DNA of 64,000 nucleotides, from positions 25,640,076-25,704,075 of the forward strand of contig LS997562.1 of the NCBI GenBank assembly GCA_000469685.2, written 5' to 3'. The stretch's first letter is position 1. Each line of letters opens with the position of its first letter. A program made the translations under genes and the position numbers. Shown here piece after piece: positions 44,181 through 55,500 of the stretch. This DNA is from Haemonchus contortus (lineage: Eukaryota > Nematoda > Chromadorea > Rhabditida > Trichostrongylidae). The notes under the pieces are model-generated. The model worked only from the letters and a program-made list of their open reading frames with translations. It had not been told where the DNA came from and made no database searches.

Positions 44181-44802
44181 GCTATTTTTGAACCACCTTT
44201 CATGGATATCATAGGCACTGGCAGCTGTTATAATTTTACTGCACAGTTCTTCAAAATTCATTACTAGAACAAAGGAGAAAAATCGATGATGTGCGATTTG
44301 AGGGCGATTTCTTTTCATCTACTGAAAATGTGTTCTACTTTCAGAGAGTATCTCCGACTTGTCAGAAGGGTGTTGAATAACCCTGAGGAAGAGTCTACAT
44401 CTTTAGTAAGGGATAAAGATGAGGGCGCATACAATTTCTTCTTTTTCATCTGGTTGTACATTTCGAACAACTAGTTATAAATCACAATCATAAACAGCCC
44501 TCTTTGTCTTCGAATAGCTTCATAATTTTTTTCGAATCAACAAACACTTTACCACTACAGTACGTAAAACAATAATATCGAAGAGAAATTTCTTGAAAAG
44601 AAAGCTCGACTACTTGCATGAAATTATTTTTTCTGCTATATGGGTCATTAAAAGATTAAACCGTAACAACGAGTCCTGCCTCGCGCGAAGAACGCCTTCT
44701 TCACAATAGTACATCCCCTTCTACTTCAAGAATGTACCTCTCCATTTGATCAAAATGCAAGAAATTAGGTGACTTCAGTGAAGTAGTTCCTTTAACTAAA
44801 AG

Positions 44803-44958
44803 AAATTAGGTGAATTCAGTGAAGTAGTTCCTTTAACTAGAAGTTAATCTTTTAGTTAAAGGAACTACTTCACTGAATTCACCTAATTTCTTGCATTTTG
44901 ATCAACTGGAGAGGTACATTCCCCAGTTGATCAAAATGCGAGAAATTAAGACTAACTT
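44803..44958. repeat. Palindromic centre of the inverted repeat
   Basis: The two arms stop pairing at about 44802 and 44959. The 156-bp spacer contains a perfect inner inverted repeat (GAAATTAGGTGAATTCAGTG... at 44802 with its complement ending ACCTAATTTC at 44890) around a 14-bp loop, and further copies of the block GGAACTACTTCACTGAA and TTTGATCAACTGGAGAGGTA. The spacer is thus built of the same units as the arm ends, as if the centre had been rearranged repeatedly. Confidence 0.75.
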
Positions 44959-45592
44959 CTTTTAGTTAAAGGAACTACTTCACTGAAGTCACCTAATTTC
45001 TTGCATTTTGATCAACTGGAGAGGTACATTCTCGAAGTAGAAGGGGATGTACTATTGTGAAGAAGGCGTTCTTTGCGCGAGGCAGGACTCGTTGTTACGG
45101 TTTAATCTTTTAATGACCCATATAGCAGAAAAAATAATTTCATGCAAGTAGTCGAGCTTTCTTTTCAAGAAATTTCTCTTCGATATTATTGTTTTACGTG
45201 GTAAAGTGGTAACTCTAGTGGTAAAGTGTTTGTTGACCCGAAAAAAATTATGAAGCTATTCGAAGACAAAGAGGGCTGTTTATGATTGTGATTTATAACT
45301 AGTTGTTCGAAATGTACAACCAGATGAAAAAGAAGAAATTGTATGCGCCCTCATCTTTATCCCTTACTAAAGATGTAGGCTCTTCCTCTGGGTTATTCAA
45401 CGCCCTTCTAACAACTCGGAGACACTTTCGGAAAGTAGAACACATTTTCAGTAGATGAAAAGAAATCGCCCTCAAATCGCACATCATCGATTTTTCTCCT
45501 TTGTTCTAGTAATGAATTTTGAAGAACTGTGCAGTAAAATTATAACAGCTGCCAGTGCCTATGATATCCATGAAAGGTGGTTCAAAAATAGC

Positions 45593-45600
45593 TATAAAAG
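45593..45600 (+). promoter_or_regulatory. TATA box of right CAP gene
   Basis: TATAAAAG, 43 bases before the ATG at 45643; mirror of the box in the left copy. Confidence 0.6.
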
Positions 45601-45642
45601 CGCCATTCGGGTGCCTGTGGACATTCGCATTCGTCGTGAGGT

Positions 45643-47921
45643 ATGCAAATACCTACTTTGATTGCTATTTCGGTGAGTTTTCATCTTCGGTGACATTTAT
45701 AGCCTTCTCCAATTACTCCATTCAGGTGCTTCTGACGCCATCATGCCTGGAAGGTGCGCACTTCTCAAGGTTTTGAAACCCTCAAATTGAGATTCGGGTT
45801 GTTAGAAACTTTTTTCAGCCGCGTTTTGTCCCACATCTGACAATGGCATGACCGATGAAATTAGGCAGATTTTCGTTGATAAGCACAATGAGTATCGGTT
45901 GGTCGTAGTGCCTGCATAATACATAGATGATATATTCATGCAGGTGCGACGAACAAGTTTTTCAGATCTATAATTGCTAAGGGACAGGCCAAGAATAAAC
46001 TTGGAGGATTTGCTCCGAAAGCTGCTCGAATGTTGAAAGTGGTACGATGTGGAGCTTCTAATCATTGATGATATTTCCTTAGCCTTTAGCCGTTCTATGA
46101 TCTACCGAACAAAACACGAAAGCATGTGAGCTAGGGTTTTTTAGAGTTATGATTGCGAAGTTGAAGCAAATACGGCGGCATATGCAAAAGAGTGCAAGTT
46201 CGAACATGATCCACCCGAGCAAAGGAATTATTGGGGACAGAACTTGTGGATGCTAGGAGGGACTAATTACAGCAAGACGGACTCTGCAAAATTAGTATGT
46301 TGGGATTTTGAGCTCAATCACAATTCGGTCTCCTTCAAAATGATTTCACATTTCCAGAGCGTCCAAGCGTGGTACTGGGAATTAAAGATGTTTGGTGTGC
46401 CGGATGAAAATATCCTGACAATGGAAGTCTTCGATCGGGGTGTTGGCCACTACACACAGGTGTTTACAGAATTCACAGGTTAACCATTTGCCTATCGTCG
46501 AAAGGATGGTCTTTACAGGTAGCCTGGCAGTCTAGTGACAAAATCGGCTGCGCAGTTGAATGGTGCCCAACCATGACACTTGTAGCATGCGAGTACAACC
46601 CTGCGTAAGTCAAGGGGATAGCAACAACGAGATCCTTTTCTCGAAATATCTTGCAAAAATCAAATTCTAGAGGAAATAGGATCAATCACTATATTTACGA
46701 CATCGGAGACCCATGCACAGCTGATGAAGACTGTCAATGCACTGGCTGCACTTGTAGTAAAAATGAGGCCCTTTGTATTCCTCCAGGATATACTACCGTC
46801 ATGCCACCGACTACAGAGAAACCTACTACAACACCTAAAATATACCATCCAGGTTTGAACAAAAGTTTTTTCGGCTCCGAGCTAATGATTCCTAAAGAAC
46901 ACTCTATCAGGTGGGATGTGCCCTGAGAATAATAACGATATGACAGATGAAGCTAGGCAGATGTTCGTCGACAAACACAATGAGTATCGGTAAGTATTCG
47001 GGACGTAAAATCTATAAAAATGTTGCTGTTATTCGTAACAATTCAGATCCCTCATAGCTAAAGGACTAGCTCATAACAATCTTGGAGGGTTTGCTCCAAA
47101 AGCGGCTAAAATGATGAAAGTGGTACGATTATGTTATACATAATATGCTTTGATTTTAATTATTTGAAGGACTTGAAGGACCTCAGGCATTGAGGCCGAG
47201 CCTATCTTTACTGTCTTATTCACTTCTATCAATCAATCTAAGCGACTACTATAAAGTTTGCAAAGAACTGTTACAGAGCTACAGTTGCGAAATCGAAGCG
47301 AATGCAGTGGAGTGGGCGAAGGATTGCACGCTTGGGTACAACTCTCTTGCGCAAACTAATCAATGGGGTTATAATGTACACTCATTATTACCGAATATTA
47401 ACAAGACAGAAGCCGCAGCAGAGGTTGTAGTATTGTTGCAATTGCATTTTCTCCAGAAAATACCGTCGACCTCATTTCAGAGTGTCGAGGCCTGGTTCAA
47501 CGAGCTACAGAAATATGGCGCTCCTCAAAATAACGTTTTCAGTATGGAAGTTTACAATCAAAACGTAATTCAGGAATACACTCAGGTGGGAGCTGAAGAT
47601 TAAGCACATACAGTATTAGAAGGAAAGTTGTTACTTCTGTCGCTCTAGTTGGCCTGGCAATCGACCAACCAAATTGGTTGTGGGATTTTTTCTTGCTGGA
47701 ATGGTGCTTCTACATTTGTGGCATGCGAATACAACCCTGGGTAAGAATAAGCAGAACAAACAGACTCTCTCGGAAGGATTCATGCTGAAAATTGAGTTTT
47801 CAGGGGGAACTTCATCGGCGAAGTGATTTATGCGATGGGAGATCCGTGCACAACTGACGACGACTGCCAGTGTGCTGGTTGTAAATGTAGCAAAGATGAG
47901 GCACTTTGTATTGCTCCTTAG
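45643..47921 (+). CDS. Double-domain CAP/SCP-TAPS secreted protein (ASP-1-like), right copy
   Basis: Fourteen exons: 45643-45672, 45726-45753, 45819-45897, 45966-46041, 46145-46294, 46358-46459, 46519-46604, 46671-46852, 46911-46989, 47047-47122, 47277-47423, 47481-47585, 47649-47740, 47804-47921; 1350 bases, 449 residues, every junction in phase with GT/AG. Residues 1-20 form a signal peptide. CAP domain 1 (about 23-180) has KHNEYR near 41 and GHYTQVAW at 151-158, an exact CAP1 signature. A Cys-rich segment (DPCTADEDCQCTGCTC) and a Thr/Pro hinge (TTVMPPTTEKPTTTPK) follow; CAP domain 2 (about 245-410) keeps KHNEYR but has EYTQLAW in place of the GHYTQ histidine; the tail repeats DPCTTDDDCQCAGCKC. 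Exon positions repeat between the domains, showing internal gene duplication. Secreted; likely a host-interaction protein by family. Confidence 0.93.
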
Positions 47922-47931
47922 ATGCTGTCAC

Positions 47932-47937
47932 AATAAA
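47932..47937 (+). terminator. Poly(A) signal of right CAP gene
   Basis: AATAAA ten bases after the stop codon, mirrored in the left copy at about 41832-41837. A very short 3' UTR is common for secreted nematode genes. Confidence 0.65.
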
Positions 47938-49208
47938 TCTTCACAAATAAGAAGTCATCGTTATACGAATGTTCGTTGGTCAACATTCGCTTCGAATATT
48001 ACGGTCCTTACACAACACCCTTCGACAGAGTCATATTTCACTTCTATTTATCCGCCCATGTATATCTTGTTTTGAGACATCTTGCAAGATTACTTTCGGA
48101 AAGTCAGAGCGGAGGGAAATCTTGATCCTGCTCTGCTAACAAATGCACTTTCCTCTAGCGTTCAAACGCAAGTGCTTACTCCATCTCGTGGTATCTAACA
48201 TTGAGGAGGGTTGTTCAAAATTATGATAATGACAGATTCACAAATCGAGTACAGAAGGGAAGAAAGCAAACAGACTGCCCACCATAAACAGCAAGCACCT
48301 TAAACATAGGCAGTAGAGGGCAAGAGTAGCGTTTGTCACTTGGATAAAATTCTACAATTCTACTTCTACCAGTTGGGCTACGCACGCTATTGCGTGCACC
48401 ACATGCCCACCATTATCAGATGTCTTTATCACTGGACCCTCTTTCCTCCACGGGTACATCATTAGTTGAGAATCCCAAACTATTAGCGGTCGGATGAGCT
48501 TTGACGTAAATGATATCAAAACACAAAGTAGCCTTGATCTTCCACCGAGTTACAAACCTTGCTGGGCAGCGGTCGTAATCTATAGTATAGTCGTAATCAT
48601 AAATACATCGTAAATGCCACAGGAGTTAAATTCGGTTGATAAGGACCCTTATCAGTCGTTATCAGCTGTTATCAGTTCCTATCATCGATCGTCTACGATC
48701 CCGCCATACTCCACAACACATGCCAAACTGTCAAGGGTTCACTATTGATGCCATCATTACAGTGGCTCTACGCTTTGCAGAATTTTCATTAGCCCTTGTC
48801 AGTTTTATCAGCCACAGGCCTGGCACCAACCATTCTCGATCCCGTCACCGAGTACCCACGATCCTGTTACATTTTACATAACCTAATAAAATTCCAAGAA
48901 TCCATTATTAACAGAAAGTGCGTTACAGATCTAGTGACTCTCGCATTCTATGGTTTTTTTGCTATCATTCCCTGTCACCAATCATTTACGGCCCCTTCAC
49001 ATCCTACATTACCTACCCAGGTGTCAAGACTTCATCTTAAGTACAAAGCAAAATATGGGTCCTAAGGCTTCTGCCTTTTAAGGCTTCTTATCACTTCCTT
49101 TCGATTGTTGTCACCTCCCACCACCTAGCATTAGTGTTCCCATCCTGTCATCTGTATTCCTTGCAAATGTGAATGTTCTAGGTTCAGTGGGACAGGAGTT
49201 ATGAATTT

Positions 49209-49277
49209 CCGGTCGGACAAACACACACACATACTCACACACTGACACACACACACACAAACACACCAACAGACACA
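49209..49277 (-). repeat. TG-rich microsatellite, right arm
   Basis: Reverse complement of the tract at 40490-40557, with the same interruptions. That such a fast-changing tract still matches points to a very recent duplication, ongoing gene conversion, or assembly duplication. Confidence 0.8.
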
Positions 49278-49521
49278 CTTAGCCGATTATATAAGTAGGA
49301 TAGTACTAAAATGATTAGCTAGAGGAATGTCTCCGGAGAAGTTCTACAGAAGTTAATAGCGAAGTTCATTCGGTGAGCTATTAGCCGTTGCGTTTTCTTC
49401 CGGTTTTTCAGAGAATCATGGCAATGATTTGAGTAAGATTATTTCGAGTTTGGAAATTACCGTTATGCTATTCTAGTCTACTCCTGAGTGAATATATAGG
49501 CAAAGGTCCAACGAATTGTTA

Positions 49522-51385
49522 CAGTACTCGCCGTAAGAACTCAAAAATTCACGAGAATACCGCCAGTTCGCGTCTTTTTCGTCTTTTTTTTATAAATCGC
49601 TTTAAAATGAAGTAATCGAGGAGAAAAAATACCATTGAACTTAGCTCATCGAGCTCTACAAGCTGATGCAAAATAACGGAGTCGATTTTTTTGGCCTTTT
49701 CCCTTTTTTGGAGGAATTTTTCTACGGAACCTGAGGAGGCGGCAGAGGCAATCCGCTAGTGTACACAACTCTTTGTGTTCTTCGAGGCTGTTATGGTACA
49801 CCTTATCAAAGACCAACAGTTCTCTCTTGGTATGGCTCCAAACTTCGCTTATCGTCAAATCAATCAATCAATCGTAAAATTACAAAATTATGCTTTTTCC
49901 CCTTGCTGCTTGAATTTTTGCAATTAAATTGTATACTGTTAAATTCTCCGTAAAAAGTGTCATCTAAGAATCGTTTCTTCCCCCAGAGGAAAGGGAAAAA
50001 ACGTTGTTCTGTGATTTGGGCTTGACGAAGTTCGAAGTTTGGAGCCATACCAGGAGAGAACTGTTGATAAGGTGTACCATAACAGCCTCGAAGAATACAA
50101 AGAGTAGTCTACAATAGTGGATTGCCTCGCTGCCGCCTCCTCAGGTTCAGGAGAAAATTTCCTTTAAAAATGGGATCATGCCAAAAAAATCGACTCCGTT
50201 ATTTTGCCGTAAATCGATGTCATATTCTCAATAGAACCTGTAAAGAGGAGTGTTGAGTGCAGAGGCCGTAGATGCAGTTATGTACAGCCTCTACATAATA
50301 AATGAACGATGGAAACCTCTCTTTCAGACCGTCTCAAAACTTCTATTCAAACTGCCCCGTTTCCCGCCACTACAGTACTCCGTCCCCTGCAGACCTTTCC
50401 CCCTACTAAGGTAACCATTAATCGATCTAACCCCCCTTCTCGCCACTTCAGCACCCCACCACCAGCAGATCTAATCACTCATTCAAATAATTATCGTTTG
50501 AAAGCCTCCAAATTACCGCCACTACAGTACCCGGCCGCATGCGTATCGAAACACGCCGTGCAGGAAACCGCTCAGAGACAGGCCTACTGCAGAAAGTGGT
50601 AGTGAAGGGAGGTTTTCGTCACGGGTCGACCTATATATCATTCCATAGGATTTTTCACGGGGAATCTAACAGTGTACAACGCAGCTGCAAAAATACCAAC
50701 GGGAAGGGGAAAACATTGTTTTATGATTTGGGCTTGACGAACTTCGAGGTTTGGGGCCATACCGAGGGAGAAATTTTGATTTGTGATAGGTGTGCCATTA
50801 CAGTCTTGCAGACAATAAAGAGATGTCTACGACAGTGGAGTGCCTCAACACCTTCTCAGATTCCGTAGAAAAATTCCTCCAAAAATGGGATAAGGCCAAA
50901 AAAATCGACTCCGTTATTTTGCCGTAAATCGATGTCATATTCTCTATGGAACCAGTAAGGAGAAGTGTTGAGTGCAGGGGCCGTAGATGCACTTATCTAC
51001 AGCCTCCAAACCAAAAAAGGAACGATGGAGATTAAACAAAACCAACAATCATTTTCACATTGTACTGAGTAAAGTCGAGTACGTGGCGCAATCCAAAGCA
51101 AATTCTGAACAGATCATCTTCAGGGACCAGTGAGCCCCTACAAGCACTAAAGCGTGCACCCCATGTGCATGCAATCACTGTTCGGATGAAGCTCAAGTGC
51201 ATGGCACAATCCAAAATAAAGCATTTTTGACATTTTAGGGCATCAGCTTGTAGAGCTCGATGAGCAGAGTTCAATGGTTTTTTTCTCCTCGATTACTTTA
51301 TTTTTAAGCGATTTATAAAGAAAAGGCGAAAAAGACGCGAACTCTCGTATTCTCGTAAATTTTTGAGTTCTTACGGCGAGTACTG
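49522..51385. mobile_element. Tc1-like TIR element (family CAGTACTCGCC), right copy, uninterrupted
   Basis: 1864 bp, from CAGTACTCGCCGTAAGAACT (after TA at 49520-49521) to AGTTCTTACGGCGAGTACTG (before TA at 51386-51387). Inverted subterminal arms of several hundred bases each; the middle (50067-50533) is the part lost in the left copy and is rich in CCGCCACTACAGTAC-like repeats. No transposase frame. Its outer end is exactly where the palindrome ends. Confidence 0.78.
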
Positions 51386-51466
51386 TACGACTCCAACCCC
51401 TGACCGCTGAATCCTGACCTCAACAACATGGCTTAAAACGGCGAATACAGAATTGTTAGAAGGTTC

Positions 51467-52132
51467 ATTCACGAAAAATGTCGTTTGTTTTGTAGTCCGC
51501 GGAAGTGTATTCAACAAAGTGTTTGTTGTTCGCTAGAGTTTTTGTTGGTTCAACTTCTAGATCCCATTTCAAAGCCCAACTCATGAAGTTGTCAGATGGA
51601 CATTGGAGGGTTGATCCCTTCACCGTTGATGCCACGAGAGATGACCTATCGTCGTCGTACATAGAATCTTGACGTTGGCTGAAGAATAGTTGCTGTTGTA
51701 GATTAGGGAAAGTGAAAACAGAGCACTCCTAATTGAGGAGTAGCTTGTACAGCAGTGTTCATCACAGAAGCGCTTTCTACAGCCACAAATCCATAGTTGA
51801 AGGGGATGTTACGCGCTCAACAATTTATATCTTATTTCGGGAAACTCCAGTTTTTACTTATTTGTATAAATCATTTCACCAAACGCTTGAATAGGTTTGC
51901 ATAAATTACCACAACTGAATCGCTCCAGCTGAATATAACTTTTCATACAAACAGGATATCAACTAGGCTTGATCGTCGACAAAGCTGTTTTGCAGAACAG
52001 GGCCGGACAATGCACCCAGAAGCCAGACTGGCAAGCTCATTAAGAGCTGAATTATGCTCATCGGCAAATCCGCTAACTATCCTTTGAAAATCCTTGAGGA
52101 CGGTTGCATCAAATGGAGGTTTTTGACCCAAC
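51467..52132 (-). CDS. Candidate gene, two exon-like segments, function unknown
   Basis: Two minus-strand segments look coding. Segment one starts after TTCATTTAG near 52142 and reads APGLGQKPPFDATVLKDF, FADEHNSALNELASLASGC, down to about 51943. Segment two follows CTATTCTTCAG near 51676 and reads QRQDSMYDDDRSSLVAST, STLQCPSDNFMSWALKWDLE, ending NDIFRE at 51467. I could not find donor and acceptor pairs that join them in phase, and no family is recognised. May be two genes, one broken gene, or chance. Confidence 0.28.
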
Positions 52133-52525
52133 CCTGGCGCCTAAATGAATGTTGGATACGAGAGAAAAAGAGATTTTGATGAATGGGCATTTCGACAAAT
52201 GCTTTCTCGAATTTACTGCATTTCATTAATTTGTTTCATTTCCAATTATCACCACAATAGCTCCTTTTATTGTGAAGGTCGTGTTTTCTATTAAAAAAAA
52301 GACTGTGTTCCAAAAAAGACCTTTCAGGCTTCTCCATTCTTGATATATTTATTACTTATCTAGCAGACAACACGACAGCAAGGAGTGGGACGAAACCCCA
52401 TACTACCAAAATTAAGTCTCAAAAACTCTGTTGAATATTTCCTCAAATGTTCGGTGAGGCTTTAAATGGGGCTCCTCCATAGAAACGGCGAAAGTCATAA
52501 GGTTGCCAGCTCAAAAGCGGAAGAA

Positions 52526-55500
52526 ATGAAATTGCCGGCTGCTATCCTGCTCCTGTCCGGTGAGTATTCAGGCTCTATTGTAAAAACATTGGAGTGCTTT
52601 GTTTTCTTCTTTCATAAAAAATAACAGCAACGTTTTGAACTTGCCACTGTTGATTTGTTATGAAGCTAATTGCTTTAAGCGCTTACCTTGTCTGTTGCCT
52701 GTCCTTGACGGAATTGTTCTGAATTGCTGCTGATGAATGAATTCGTTTATACAGTAGGCTAATCTAGTGCAATGGAATTTTCCCGGTCTAGAGACACAGA
52801 ACAAATCACTCATTTTTGGTTCATTCATGTAAATTTTTCGTACGCGTTGTTCGTTAGTGTTCGTTTGATGGCAAAGGATTTCCGGCCGGTAACCGTTCGA
52901 TTCCTTTTCAAGCTATGGCCTTTATTATAGATGTTAGTGGGATCCAGATCACTAGGTTACCTTCTCCACTTGTATGTTTCAATTTCCTCATACCTTCAGG
53001 TGATAATAACTATCATTTTACGTAGGATTATGAGGATAGACCAGTCACTAGGCACTCGGTCGCTCGCTCGCTCTATCGGTCGGTCGGTCGGTCGCTCGCT
53101 GGCGAAATCGTGGACTATGAAAGCAGCCAGTTACGCACTGTCTCCCACACACGGTCGGGGGTTCGAATTTCAAACCGGACCCGCCCAGGCCAACCGAGCC
53201 TTCCATTCCTCCGGAGTAGATTAGTTGGTACCACTCATCTGGGAGGATAAAAGCACTGACTTGTACATGAGCTGAAACACGCAACAAACCTTCACTTCCG
53301 AATTATGGACTTGGCCAACGCCTTCCTTTTTGCTTCGTCAACAGAATGTTTTGCCTTCTTGCTACTGCCTTGGTAATTCTAGATGTCTGCAAGCCACCTA
53401 ATTCTGCTAACTCAGGTTGTTCATAATTCGTCCCGATCTGGACACGCGCAGTTCTAGTATTACGCCTGTGCGTAATATTCAAGATCCATTTTGTTTTCCA
53501 TGACTATCGTCCCTGTTGGATGTGACGGAATGAGAGATGAGATTTGTTCAACTCGCAAAAAAAGGGATGTGTTCTAGATGGCGGCGGTCTTCTGGTCGAG
53601 GAGGCGGCGCTAGCCATGAGCGCCACCGAGCAATCGGTCGCGCGATCAGTCGCGCGATCGGTCGCTCGCCAAATCGTGAACTACGAAAGCGGCCGATGGC
53701 ATCATTTAGAAAGAGGCAATGTTATGATCCCAACCAGCATTTCAAAAAGCTGCACAATGGACAAGAGGATCGTGGAAGGTGAAATAAAGTGAAAGTTTAT
53801 AAAATTTTTGGCGTTAAACAGTCCAGTCTGAGAAATGCGCCCACGCATTTGACTTGCATTAAATTGTAGTGGTGGTTTGAATGCGTTTGTGGCCTGAACA
53901 ATGACTTGCGGAGGTCAGCCCATGCACAAGTCAGTGCTTGCATCCTCGAGTCTAGTACCAACTAAACGACTGCGGAGGGATGGAAGGCTGGGATTCGAAC
54001 CATGAACAACATGCGCGTGATGTAGTGTGCCACTTTCCATTACACCACCTTCGTCCATGTTTTTTACAACATGAAGGCGTCCTGTTTCGTAACGGGAGTG
54101 ATTAAGCTTGGCCCAACCAGCCTTCACGTCAGGCTTGAAAAGCCATTGGCGAATGCCCATTGTGTAGAAACATGGAAGGGCATGAATGTGCGTAACCAGC
54201 TTCAACTACAGCCACTGCTGGTATCACCTCTAATCCCTGTTGCCCCGTTTATCATCGATATCTTCGAGCCGGCGCCAGTAACGTTCCACTCGATCCTGCC
54301 GCGGTTCAAAAGTCTTATGGATCGTCCTGGGACCCGAAGCATAGCCTTTTCTTATTTAGAGATTTCGTGAATATTCTAAGCACCTTGGTGGTAGCCGTCT
54401 TGGTGTTCGCTTAACACTAGGAGTAACCTGGTCAGTAACCACCTAGGTCCAACCGTCCTCACAATATCGCATGACATAGTCGAACCATCTGATCATCGAT
54501 TTCTTGGTGTAGGCAAGAGAACCTCTTTTCGGTTCGTTGGCGTTCCGTACTCGCTGGAAGAACTCGCAAATTCACGCAAACGCCGCTAGCTCGCGTCTTT
54601 TCAGCCTTTTTCCATGAGTCGGTTCAAAGTGTGGTATTTGAGTGGCTGAAGATACCCTTAAATTCAGCTTATCAAGCTCTGTGAGCAGATACCCTGAAGT
54701 ATTGGAAACATTTGTTTCGGATAGCTCCATGCTTTTCTGTTTCATTCGAGTGCAGAGTGCACACTTCAATGCTTGTAGGAGCCGATTGGTCTGTTAGGAT
54801 AAAGTGTTCAGACTCGACTTCAAATACAATGGGAAAATGGTTGATGGCTTGTTCAGTCTCCATCGTTCAATTCTAATGTGGAGGCTATAGACGACTCCAA
54901 TGAATGTTTTTGCATTCAACACTCCTCATCTCCTCATTTCAGGTTGAGAACGTGAGATCGATTTAGGGCAAAATGATAAGTCGATTTTCGGACACTTTCC
55001 AATCTTTGGAGGGATTTTTCGTCGAAATCTAAAGAAGCGGCGTTGAAGGCACTTTAAGTCTTTGTTCTGTGCAGAATTATTTGGCATATCTCACCCTAGT
55101 ACAAAGTTCTACCTAGATATGATAACAAACTTCGCTCTTTGCCTCGCCTCCTTTCTCAGAGAAATGTAAAGCAATGGCGGGACGTGCCTAAACCGAACTA
55201 GGAAGTGTACGAAAGCGAATAGGCTACACCTTACTCATACTTGGGAGCTATAGGAAAAAGAATGGTCGAAAGATCAAGGAAAAGAATCAATCTTAGCTTG
55301 AACACGATGTTCGGTTCACGATTACCGTCAAATGTGTTCGAGTGATAATGAAGGAACATGGACCTGAAAGCTTCCATCCGCTCAACGGAGGACCCCTTAT
55401 TGCTCATGCAATGCAAAATCAGAGCAAAAGCGCAAAAACTACAGGCATTTTTACAGTCGGGCGATTAGGACCTTCTGGCCTTCACAGTAGCACTATCGAA

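Larger units (their letters stand above)
44131..45642. promoter_or_regulatory. Shared divergent upstream region of the CAP gene pair
   Basis: The two start codons are 1512 bases apart, head to head. Each gene has a TATAAAAG box about 43 bases before its ATG (44173-44180 on minus, 45593-45600 on plus). The arms differ more here than in the genes: near 44340-44400 versus 45370-45430 about eight of 62 bases differ, and the right side has an extra copy of an ACTTTACCACT-type block near 45200-45230. The middle holds palindromic repeats. Confidence 0.6.
36781..51385. repeat. 14.6-kb inverted repeat (palindrome) carrying two CAP genes
   Basis: Positions pair with a nearly constant sum: 42166 with 47603 (89769), 43290 with 46483 (89773), 40245 with 49522 (89767), 36781 with 51385 (88166 after the left-arm insertion). 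Sampled coding and intron blocks are identical between the arms. Differences seen: a 4-bp indel in intron 8 of the CAP gene, a 12-bp indel and a handful of substitutions in the promoter zone, and the Penelope-like insertion at 37654-39718 in the left arm versus about 467 bp at 50067-50533 in the right. Outside 36781 and 51385 the arms are unrelated. Could be a real palindrome or a misjoined assembly of two haplotypes; the promoter differences and the one-sided insertion make a pure computational mirror unlikely. Confidence 0.9.

Noticed and set aside
45455..45776. Alternative long frames at the start of the right CAP gene (68 and 73 codons) and their mirrors at 43997-44318
   Set aside because: They are unspliced readings through the promoter and introns 1-2. 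The start at 45643 gives a clean signal peptide and closes phase through all 14 exons.
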